Positions 26,447-38,400 of a stretch of DNA of 64,000 nt are shown one piece after another. Source of the stretch: Nocardia sp. BSTN01. Its GTDB lineage: Bacteria; Actinomycetota; Actinomycetes; Mycobacteriales; Mycobacteriaceae. Both the position numbers and the translations under genes were made by a program. Within the stretch, counting starts at the first letter, position 1. Each line of letters opens with the position of its first letter. Location: assembly GCF_015354405.1 (NCBI RefSeq), contig NZ_JADKYP010000012.1:82597-146596 (forward strand), given 5' to 3'. A model generated the notes under the pieces. It worked only from the letters and a program-made list of their open reading frames with translations. It was not told where the DNA came from and did not search any database.

Positions 26447-29400
26447 ATGAGTTCATTGGCCACCGATCGTGTCGACCAATGTGCTTCCGGCGAATTCTCA
26501 GCACAACCCTTCGCTCTGTCACCGGCGCAAACCGCCCTGTGGTACGCGCAGCGGATTCGACCCGATGTGCCACTGACCATCGCACAGTACGTGGAAATTC
26601 ACGGTGATCTCGACGTGGGCCGGCTGCTCTACTCGATCGAGCGGTTCGGCACGGAATCCCAGGTGGGCCAGTTGCGCGTCGTGGAGATCGACGGCGTGCC
26701 GCAGCAGGTGGTGGATTCGGCGCATCGGCCCGGCTGGGCTCGGATAGATCTGCGCCAGGAACCCGATCCGCGCGCGGCGGCGCTGCGATGGATGAACGAG
26801 CACGCCAGCAGCCCGATCGAGATCGAACACGAGCCGCTGACCATCAACGTCGTCCTGCGCCTCGGCGACCAGGACTACATCTGGTACTGCCGTGCTCACC
26901 ACATCGTCATCGACGGCTACGGCGCCATGAACGCGCTGACCCGCACCGCCGAGATCTACACCGCGCTGGAGAATCACACCGAGCCCTCGGTCTCGCGGGC
27001 CACCCCGCTGGCGGAGATCTATGCGGGGGAGTCGCAGTACCGGGAGTCGAGCCGCTATCGGGCCGATCAGGAGTACTGGCGTGAGCAGCTGGTGGGGGTG
27101 GGCGCGCCGCTGACACTGTCGTCGTCGGGGATCGCCTCGTCCACCCCGGATCCCGGCCGGCGCATCGCGGCGGCCGTGCTCGACGCCGATACCGAGGCCG
27201 AACTCGCCACTGCCGCTGCCACATTCGACTCGCAGAACTCGGCACTGGTGGTCGCGGCGCTGGCGGGGTACGTGCGCGCGGCGACCGGCACCTCCGATGT
27301 GGTGCTGAGCCTGCCGATGTCCGCGCGGACCACGGTCGCGCTGCGCCGCTCGGCCGGCGTGGTGTCGAACGTGGTGCCGATCCGGGTGCGCTTCGACGCC
27401 GGCACCACGGTCGCCGACGTCGTCAAGGCGACCGAACTGCAGATCACCGGCGCCCTACGGCACCAGCGTTACCGCCACGACGACATCAGACGCGACTGCG
27501 GTTATTCGCGCGATGCCCGCGGCTTCTTCGGCCCGATGGTCAACATCATGCTCTTCCACAGCGAGCTGAACTTCGGCAGCTTCGTCGGCTCGCTGAACGT
27601 GCTGTCCACCGGCCCGGTCGAGGATCTGTCGATCAACCTCTACAACGGCGAGGGCGGGCGCATCCACGTCGATTTCGAGGCCAATCCTCAGCTCTACGGC
27701 GCGGCCGAGCTGACACGTCACCATGAGCGGTTCCTCGACTATCTGAACCGCTTCCTCACCGCCGATCCGGCCGAGCCGATCGCGGCGGTGCCGGTGATCA
27801 CCGACGCCGAACGCGACGAGGTGCTGCGGCAGTGGAACGCGACCGCCGTGCCGGAGCAGCCAGGGACCCTCGCCGATCGGTTCGGGGCGCAGGCACGGGC
27901 CACGCCGAATGCGATCGCGCTCGAATTCGACGGCGACACACTGACTTACGAACAGCTACGACAGCGCGCGGATCGGCTGGCGCGCATGCTGATCGCCCGC
28001 GGCGCCGGACCCGACACGGTCGTGGGCCTGGCCATGCGGCGCAGTCTCGACCTGGTGGTCGGGATGTACGCCATCGTGCGCGCGGGGGCGGCCTATCTGC
28101 CGATCGATCCCGATCATCCGGCCGAGCGCACCGCGCACATCCTCGACCAGGCCGCCCCGCTGTGCGTACTGACCGCGGCCCGGGACGAGGCCGACCTGCC
28201 CGGCGACGTCGCGGTGATCGATGTGCAGCAGCTCGGCACGGCCGATTCCGGCGCCGAACCGCCGATCACCGACGCCGACCGGCGCGCACCGCTGCGCCGC
28301 GACCACCTGGCGTACGTGATCTTCACCTCCGGCTCGACCGGTAAACCCAAGGGCGTCGGCATCACCCACGCCGCCATCGTGAACCGCCTGGCGTGGATGC
28401 AGCACCGCTATCCGCTCGACGACAGCGACACCGTCCTGCAGAAGACTCCCGCGACCTTCGACGTGTCGGTATGGGAGTTCTTCTGGCCGTTGCAGATCGG
28501 CGCGCGGCTGGTGATCGCGGCACCGGACGGCCACCGCGATCCGGCTTATCTCGCGCGGATCATCGCCGAAAAGGGCGTGACCACCGCCCATTTCGTGCCC
28601 TCGATGCTGTCGGTGTTCGTCACCGACACCGATGTGCGCGGCTGCGACGGACTGCGCCGGGTGTTCTGCAGCGGTGAGGCGCTGCCCGCGGCGACCGTGC
28701 GTGATTTCCACGCCGTCGTTCCCGGCGCGCGGCGGGCCGGATCCCCGGCATCGGCCGACGGCGCGCAGTTGCACAATCTGTACGGGCCCACCGAGGCGGC
28801 CGTCGACGTCACCTATTGGGCGTGCGCGCCGGAGAACGACGTCGTCCCGATCGGCGCGCCGGTCTGGAACACCCAGGTCTACGTCCTCGACGAGACGTTG
28901 CGACCGGTCGCGCCCGGTGTGATCGGCGAACTGTATCTGGCCGGCGTGCAGCTGGCCCGCGGTTACCTGGGCCGCCCCGCCCTGACCGCCGACCGCTTCG
29001 TCGCCAATCCGTTCACACCCGGCGAGCGCATGTATCGCACCGGCGACCTGGTGCGCTGGCGGATGGATCCGATCCCCCCGGCGACCGGCGCGGACCGGCT
29101 GCCCGCGGTCCTGGAATACCTGGGGCGCAGTGACTTCCAGGTCAAGATCCGCGGCCAGCGAATCGAACTCGGCGAGGTCGAGGCGGCACTGCTGGCCGAC
29201 GAGCGGATCGCCCGCGCGGTCTGCGTCGCCCACACCACGCCGGGCGGAGACGAGCTGGTCGGCTATGTGGTGGCCGCGCCGGGGCACACCGTCGACAGCG
29301 TCGCCATGATCGCCGACCTCCGTGGCGTACTGCCCGGGTACATGGTGCCCACCGTGATCGTCGTACTCGGCGAAATGCCGTTGAGCGCCAACGGAAAGAT

Positions 29401-32400
29401 CGACCGCAAGGCGCTGCCCGCACCGGAGGCGCCCGCGCGCCGCGGCGGCGACAGCATCGTCGAGCCGCGCACGGCCACCGAACGGCAGATCGCCGCCCTG
29501 TTCACCGAGGTCCTCGGCTGCGAGAGCCTGGGCGTCGAGGACAGCTTCTTCGACCTCGGTGGCAATTCGCTGTCCGCCGCACGGGCCGTGGCGCGGATCA
29601 ACGCCGCCTTCGGCTCCGGGCTGACCATCCGGGATCTGTTCGAATCGCCGACGGTCGCCCAGCTCGCCGAGCGGATCGGTGAGCACGGCGTCGACCGGTC
29701 CTCCCCGAAACTGGTGGCCGGCCCACGGCCGCAACGCATTCCGCTCTCGCTCGCGCAGCAGCGGCTGTGGATCCTCAATCGTTTCGCCGAACACGCCGGC
29801 GCCTACAACATGCCGCTGGCCGTCGAGCTGACCGGACCGCTCGAGGTCGAGGTGCTGCGCGCCGCACTGCTCGACGTGCTCGAACGGCACGAGAGCCTGC
29901 GCACCACCTTCCCCGATTCGCCGACCGGCCCGACCCAGGTGATCCACGAGCCCGCCGAGATCCCGCTGAACCTCGAGCCGATCGACGTCACCGGTGCCGA
30001 CGCGCTCGCGCTGGCCACCGAATACGCCGGATACGGCTTCGATCTGCGCAGTCAGGCGCCGATCCGGGTGGCGCTGTACGCCACCGGACCCGACGTACAC
30101 GTCTTCCTCATCGTCCTGCACCACATCTGCGGCGACGGCTGGTCGGTGGCGCCGCTGGCTCGCGATCTGATGGGTGCGGTCGCCGCGCGCACCACCGGAC
30201 AGGCCCCGCACTGGGCGCCGCTGCCGGTGCAGTACGCCGACTTCGCGCTGTGGCAGCGCGAACTGCTGGGCGACGAGACCGATCCCACCAGTGCGCTGGC
30301 GCGGCAGCTGGCCTACTGGCGCACCGCCCTGGCCGAACTGCCCGATCAGCTGGACCTTCCGCTGGATCGCCCGCGCCCGCGGCAGCGCGATACCGCCGGT
30401 GGCCGAGTCGAATTCACGATTCCGGCCGAAACCCGCCGCGCGGTCGCCGACGTGGCCGCCGAGCGCGGCGTCAGCACGTTCATGATCATGCACGCGGCGT
30501 TGGCGAGCCTGCTCTCGCGTCTGTGCAACACCACCGATATCGCCATCGGCACCCCGATCGCCGGGCGCTCCGATCCGGCGCTCGACGATCTGGTCGGCAT
30601 GTTCGTCAACACTCTGGTGCTGCGCACCGAGGTCGACCCGGCCACCGGATTCGACCGCATGCTCGATCGCGTCCGCGAAACCGACCTCGATGCCTTCGCC
30701 AATGCCGATGTGCCGTTCGAGCGGCTGGTCGAGGTCGTCAACCCGTCCCGCGACGCCGGCCGCCACCCGCTGTTCCAGGTGATGCTGTCCTACGAGAACT
30801 CGCCCGAACTGCGGGTCGACCTGCCCGGTCTCAGTGCCCGGGTGCTGCCGATGGACGTCGGTGTCGCGAAATTCGATCTCCAACTGATCGTCCACGACAG
30901 CGATGCCGCCGATGCCGAGGACGGCCCGCTGAGCGCCGAATTCGGTTACGCCGCCGACGTTTTCGACCATGCCACCGTGCAGGCCGTGGCCCGGCGTTTC
31001 GTCCGGCTGCTCGACGCCGCGGTCGTCGCGCCGGAGACCGCGGTCGGTGATCTGCCGATCCTCGACGCCCGCGAGATCGGCAATCTGGTGCCGATCGCCG
31101 GTGCGCCGGGCGTGCCGCCGCTGAGCCTGGCGCGGCTGCTGCACGAAACCGCGGAGCGGGTCCCGGATCTGGTCGCGGTCCGATACCGGGGCCGCGACAC
31201 CACCTACCGGGAGATCGACGAGGCCTCCAACCGGCTGGCCCGGGTGCTGATCGAACACGGCGCCGGACCCGAGGTGGTGGTCGCTATCGCCTTGCCGCGC
31301 AGCCTGGCCTCGATCACCGCGATCTGGGCGGTCGCCAAGACCGGCGCGGCCTATGTGCCGGTCGACCCCGGCTATCCCGCAGAACGCATCGAGCACATGC
31401 TCAGCGATTCCGGTGCGATGCTCGGCCTGACCGACGCCCCCAGCCACGCCGCCATGCCGGAACGGCCGATGCACCGTGGCCGGCACCGCAAACAGGGCGC
31501 CGACTGGCTGCTGCTGGATTCTCCCGTCCTCACCCATGCCCTGGCGCGGGTCTCGTCGGCGCCGGTCACCGATCGGGATCGGCTACTGCCGCTGCGCATT
31601 TCGCATCCGGCATATCTGATCTACACCTCCGGTTCGACCGGCAAACCCAAGGCTGTCGTGGTCACCCACGGCGGTATCGCCTCGCTGGCGCACGAGCAGA
31701 TGCATCTGTTCAAAGTCAACGATATGGCGCGCACGCTGCACTTCTCCTCGCCCTCCTTCGACGCCTCGGTACTCGAACTGCTACTGGGTTTCGCCGCGGG
31801 CGCAACGATCGTGGTCGCCCCGGCCGGACTCTACGGCGGCGCCGAACTCGCGCGGCTGCTGCGCGACGAGCGGATCACCCACGCGTTCATCACCCCGGCC
31901 GCGTTGGCGACCGTATCGCCGGACGGCCTCGATGATCTCGAGGCCGTGATCGTCGGCGGTGATGCGTGCCCGGAGGATCTGGTCCGCACCTGGACCGCCG
32001 GACATCGCATGCACAACATGTACGGGCCGTCCGAGGCGACCGTCGCCGCCACCGCCAGCGACCCGATGGTCGCGGGCCGCCCCGTCCCGATCGGCAAACC
32101 GGTGCGCGGGATGCGGCTGTTCATCCTGGACCACCGGCTGCATCCGGTGCCGCCCGGCGTCGCGGGGGAGTTGTACATCTCCGGCCCCGGCCTGGCCCGC
32201 GGCTACCTCGGCCGCCACGGGCTGACCTCGACCCGGTTCCCGGCGAATCCGCACGGGCGCCGCGGCGAACGCATGTATCGCACCGGTGATCTCGTGATGA
32301 CCGACGGGAACGGTGTGCTGCGCTTCTTGGGTCGCGCGGACGATCAGGTGAAGATTCGCGGTTTCCGCATCGAGCTGCGCGAAATCGACCATGTGCTGCG

Positions 32401-35400
32401 CGCGCACCCGGGTGTGCGATTCGCGATGACCGTCGTGCACACCGGTGAGCACGGGGCCGCCCGGCTGGCCGCGTACCTGGCCGCCGACGCCGGCGCCGAC
32501 GTCGACCCGGCCGAGGTGCGCGAGACCGCGCGCCGCCATCTGCCCGCCTATATGGTGCCCGCCGCGATCACGGTGCTGGACCGGGTACCGGTGACTCCGG
32601 CCGGCAAGGTCGACCGCAAGGCGCTGCCCGCGCCCGTCTTCACCTCCGCCGGGCCGACGCGGGCGCCGGAATCGGAGCTCGAGAAGCGGGTCGCGCAGGT
32701 CTTCGCGACGGTGCTCGGCCATGCCGTACCCGGCGCCGAGGACAGCTTCTTCGACGCCGGCGGCAACTCGCTGCTGGCGACGCGGCTCACCGCCGCGCTG
32801 CACGCCGAATTCGGTGTCGAACTGCCGGTCCGGGCCGTCTTCGAAACGCCCACCGTGGCCGGGGTCGCGGCCCACCTGGAAGACGCGCCGCGCACGAACC
32901 GGGTGGCGCTGACACAGTACGACCCGCGCCCCGCCCGGATTCCGCTGTCGTTGCCGCAGCAGCGCATGTGGTTCCTGAACCGCTACGCACCCGAATCCAG
33001 CGCCTACAACATCGCTTTCGCGTTGCGCATCGACGGCGACCCGGATCTGCCCGCACTGCGCGCCGCCTTGGCCGATCTGGTCGACCGGCACGAGGTGCTG
33101 CGCACGATCTTCCCCGAGGATCAGGCCGGCCCGTATCAGCTGGTTCTCGGCTCCGACCGCTGCCTGCCGGTGCTGGAACCCGTGGTGACCGACGAACGCG
33201 GCTCTCAGCTGGCGCTGCGCGGCCTGGCCCAGCGCGGATTCGACCTCACCCGCGAGATCCCGTTGCGAATGACGGTGCTGCGCACCGGAATCCGCACCTA
33301 CCAGCTGGGCATCGTGGTTCACCACATCGCCGCGGACGGCTGGTCGCTGGGACCGCTCACCACCGATCTGATGGTCGCCTACACCGCGCGCCGCGACGGC
33401 GCGGCCCCGGCGTGGGCGCCGCTGCCGGTGCAGTACGCCGATTTCAGCCTGTGGCAACGCGAATGCCTCGGTGACGTTTCCGATCCGGCCAGCGCCGCGG
33501 CCGTGCAGCTGGGGTTCTGGCGCGACACCCTCGCCGGCCTGCCGGAGGAACTGCCGCTGCCCTACGACCGGCCGCGTCCGGCCGAGCCGACCAACCGTGC
33601 GGGCACCGTCCGGATCCGGATGCCGGAAGAACTGCGCGAGCGGCTCGACGACCTGGCCCGCGCACAGGGTGTGAGCATGTTCATGGTGCTGCGCTCAGCG
33701 CTGGCGGTGGTGCTGCGCATCGTCACCGGCGGCCGCGACATCGTCATCGGCACGCCGGTGGCCGGGCGTGCCGACACCCGCCTCGACGACCTGGTCGGCA
33801 TGTTCGTCAACACCCTGATGCTGCGCTCGGACGTCGATCCCGACCAGACCTTCGCCGATCAGCTGCGCGCCGACCGCGACGGTGAACTCGCCGCCATGTC
33901 GCATGCGGAACTGCCGTTCGAGCGCATCGTCGAGGAACTCGGCCGCGACAACGGCGGAGTGCGGCCGCTGCTGCAGGTCGCGCTCATCGTGCAGGACACC
34001 ACACCACCGGCCCTCGAACTGCCCGGGCTGCGGTTGCGGGCCCAGGAACTCGACATCGCGGTGGCCAAGTTCGATCTGGAACTGCGGGTGCCCGCCGATG
34101 CCGGTGACCTCGAAATGGTCTATGCCGCAGAGCTTTTCGACGAGGACACGGTCTGCACGCTGGCCGAGCGGCTGCTGCTGGTGCTGGATTCGGTCAGCGC
34201 CGACGCCCACGTCCGGGTGCGCGACATCGATGCGCGTACCGACATCGAACGCACGCACTTCACCCCGCGCCGTGGCCCGGCCGCCACCCCGCAGTGCAGC
34301 CTGGCGAACTACTTCACCGCCACCGCGCACCTGCATCCGCACCGCACCGCGATCCGCAGCGGCGACCACGAGCTCAGCTACGCCGAGCTGGAGCGCTGCT
34401 CGAATCGGATCGCCCGCGCCCTGATCGCGCGCGGCGTCGGCAGCGGCGACCGGGTGGCCGTCGGGCTGACCCGGTCGATCGAATCGGTGGCCGCCGCCCT
34501 GGCCGTCACCAAAGCCGGTGCGGCGTTCGTCCCCGTCGATCCGAACTATCCGGCCGACCGCGTGCGGCACATGCTCACCGACTCCGGATGTGCGCTCGGC
34601 ATTTCCGTGACCGCCCACCAGGAGCGGCTGCGCCGCGCCATCGAGGGCAACGGCTCGGCGCCGGGCACCGAGTGGCTGCTGCTCGACGACGCGACGCTGC
34701 GCGCCGAGCTGGACGCGCACGACGAGCGCACGATCACCGACGCCGAACGGCGGCGCACGGTGTGGACGACCGACCTGGCCTACCTGATCTACACCTCCGG
34801 TTCGACCGGAAAGCCGAAGGGCGTGGCCGTCACGCATGCCGGGCTGTCCAATTTCGCCGACGAGATCCGTGAGCGGATGCGCATCGACCGCGACGCCCGC
34901 ACCCTGCATTTCGCGAGCCCGAGTTTCGATGCGGCCGTGCTGGATCTGCTGCTGGCGATCGGCGCCGGCGCCATCATGGTGATCTGCCCGCCCGACATCT
35001 ACGGCGGCGACGAGCTGGCCGCCCTGATGGATCGCGAATGCATCAGCCACACCTTCATGACCCCGGCCGCGCTGGCCACCATCGACCATCGGCGCTGGCC
35101 GCTGCCGCACCTGCGCGCGATCATGGTCGGCGGCGAGGCGGTCGGCACCGATCTGATCGCGCGCTGGGCGCCGGGCCGGATGCTGTTCAACGGATACGGC
35201 CCGACCGAGACGACCATCGTGGTCACGATTTCCGACCCGATCGCGGTCGGTGACCAGGTGACCATCGGCTCGCTGGTGCGCGGGGTGCACGCGGTGGTAC
35301 TCGACGAGCGGCTGCGGCCCGTCCCGATCGGCGTACCGGGCGAGTTGTATCTCGGCGGCCAGTCCGTCGCGCGCGGCTACTTCGACCGTCCCGATCTCAG

Positions 35401-38400
35401 CGCGGCGCGGTTCGTCGCCGACCCGTACGGGCCCGACGGCGCGCGCATGTACCGCACCGGCGATGTGGTGCGCTGGCGCGCCGACGGCGCGATCGTCTAC
35501 CTCGGCCGCAGCGACCACCAGGTGAAGCTGCGCGGTTTCCGCATCGAACTCGGTGAGATCACCGAGGTGCTGGCCGCGCACCCGGCGCTGCGGTTCGCCC
35601 ACACCGAGGTGCGCGAGATCGCCGGCACACCGCGGATCGTGTCCTACGTCCAGCCCGCCGAACCCGGCGCCGACATCGACGTCGAGGCGCTGCGGACCCA
35701 TGTGGCCGCGCACCTGCCGGCGCATATGGTGCCCGGCAGCGTCACCGTGCTGGACCGGATTCCGCTGACCCCGGTCGGCAAACTCGACCGCGACGCGCTG
35801 CCGGAACCGCAGCAGATCACCACCGCGGCGCGGGAACCGGGCACCGACACCGAACGCCTGGTCGCGCAGGTGATGGCCGAGTTGATCGGCGCAGAATCCG
35901 TCGGCGCGGACGACAATTTCTTCGAGATCGGCGGAAACTCGCTGCTGGCAACGCAATTGGTGGCCCGGCTGAGCGACGCGACCGGGGTGCGGGTGCAGGT
36001 GCGGTCGGTCTTCGGCGCCCCGACCGTGGCCGAACTCGCCGCCCTGCTCGACGGCGGCACGGGCGAGGGCGACCACGGCCCCGCCCTGACCCGGCGTGAG
36101 CGCCCGGCCCGGGTGCCGCTCTCGGCGGCGCAGCGGCGGCTGTGGTTCCTCAACCGGTTCAACGCCTCCTCGGCCGAGGATCTGTCCGGTGTCTACAACG
36201 TGCCGGTCGCCCTGCGGATGCGTGGTGCGCTGGACGTGGCGGCGTTGCGCGCGGCGCTGCACGCGGTGCAGCGGCGGCACGAAACGTTGCGCACGGTCTT
36301 CCCGGAAGTCGAGGGCGAGCCGTACCAGCGGGTGCTCGCACCCGGCGAGGCCGCGGTGGCACTGCCGGTCGTCGACGTCGACGAGGGCGAAATCGCCGGC
36401 ACCGTAAGGACTTTCGCGGCTGCCGGATTCGACCTCGCGTCGACCGCACCGCTGCGGGCGCAGCTGCTGCGCATCGCCGCCGACGATCACGTCCTGGTCC
36501 TTGTCGTCCACCACATCGCCATGGACGGCTGGTCGCTGGAACCGCTGGCCGCCGATATCGCGGGTGCGTACCGGTCGTATGCGGCCGGCTCGGCGCCGGA
36601 ATGGGACGAGCTGCCCGTCCAGTACGCCGATTACACGCTGTGGCTGCAGGACACGCTGGGCGCGGAGGACGATCCGGAATCGCCGATCAGCCGCCAGCTC
36701 GACTACTGGCACGAGGCGCTGGACGGTCTTCCCGAACTGTTGCCGCTGCCCACCGACCGGCGCCGCCCGGCGACGCCGAGCTACCGCGGCGGCACGGTGG
36801 ATTGCGTCCTCGACGCCGTCACCCACCGCGAACTGCAGGTCGTCGCCGCCCGCCACGGTGTCACGATGTTCATGGTCCTGCACGCCGCGCTGGCCTCGCT
36901 GCTGCACCGGATCAGCACCGAACACGACATCACCGTCGGCACGCCGATCGCCGGACGCGGACAGCAGGCCCTCGATCCGATGGTCGGCATGTTCGTCGGC
37001 ACCCTGGTGCTGCGCACGCCGGTGAGCGGCGCGCAGACCTTCGCCGATCTGCTCCGCGCCGTGCGCGACACCGACCTCGAGGCCTTCGCGCATGCGGACG
37101 TGCCGTTCGAGCGGCTGGTCGAGGTGCTCAATCCGGCGCGCTCGCAGGCGCATCACCCGATGTTCCAGGTGATGCTCTCGGTGCGGAATCAGCCGGTACG
37201 CAGCCTGGAACTGCCGGAGCTGACGATCGAGGCGTGCGACGCCGATCCGGGGATCGCGAAATTCGATCTGCAGTTCACCCTCACCGAATCGTGGACCGAA
37301 CAGCGGGAACCGGCCGGGATCACGGTCTCGGTGAATTTCGCCCGCGACCTGTTCGACGACACGACCGCCGCCCGCCTCGGCGCGCGTTTCGCCCGGTTGC
37401 TGCGGGCCGCGGCCACGAATCCCGAACTGCCGGTGGGTGATCTGGAACTGCTCGACCCCACCGAATGGACGACGCTGGCGCCGGTGCGGGGTGCGCTCGC
37501 CGGGCGGCCGGGAACGCTGCCCGAGGTCTTCGCCGCCGCGGTGGCCGTCGATCCGCGGGCGATCGCCCTGCGCACCGAAGACGCCGAGATCAGCTACGGT
37601 GCGCTCGACCGGTGGACCAACCGGCTGGCCCGGGTGCTGATCTCGCTCGGTGCCGGACCGGAAACGCTGGTGGCCCTGGGTATTCCGCGGTCGATGGAAT
37701 CGGTGGCGGTGACCCTGGCGGTGGCCAAGGCGGGTGCGGCGTTCGTGCCGGTCGACCCGAACTACCCCGAACACCGCATCGCCCACATGCTCACCGATTC
37801 CGGTGCCAGCCTGGGCATTACGCTCGCCGCCCACCGCGATCGGATGCCCGCGGGCGCCGAATGGGCGGTCCTGGACGCGCCGGCTCTGCAGGAGCGTGTG
37901 CTGCGCGCCTCCGATGCGCCGATCGCGCCACACGAGCGGCGGGGCCGGTTGCGCATCGAGAACCCGGCCTACGTCATCTACACCTCCGGCTCGACCGGCA
38001 CCCCGAAGGGTGTGGTGGTCACCCACGGCGGTCTGTCGAATTTCGCCGCCGAAACCGCCGAACGGTTCGACGTGCGACCCGACAGCCGGGTGCTGCACTT
38101 CGCCACCCCGAGCTTCGACGCCGCCATGCTGGATCTGCTGTTCGCGCTGGGCGGGGCGGCGACGCTGGTCATCGCGCCCACCGGGGTGTACGGCGGTCCG
38201 GATCTGGCGCGGTTGCTGGCCGAGGAGGACATCACCCACGCGTTCATCACCACCGCCGCGCTCGGCACGGTGGATCCGACCGGCCTCGACTCGTTCCGGC
38301 ACGTGCTCGTCGGCGGCGAGGCGCTGCCGCCGGAGCTGGTGGCGCGCTGGGCGCCCGGCCGGAACCTGCACAACGTGTACGGACCGACCGAGACGACCAT

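Noticed and set aside
27956-31537. 1193-codon minus-strand frame in NRPS modules 1-2
   Set aside because: Same cause: a codon-bias shadow of the plus-strand gene, with no recognisable protein features.
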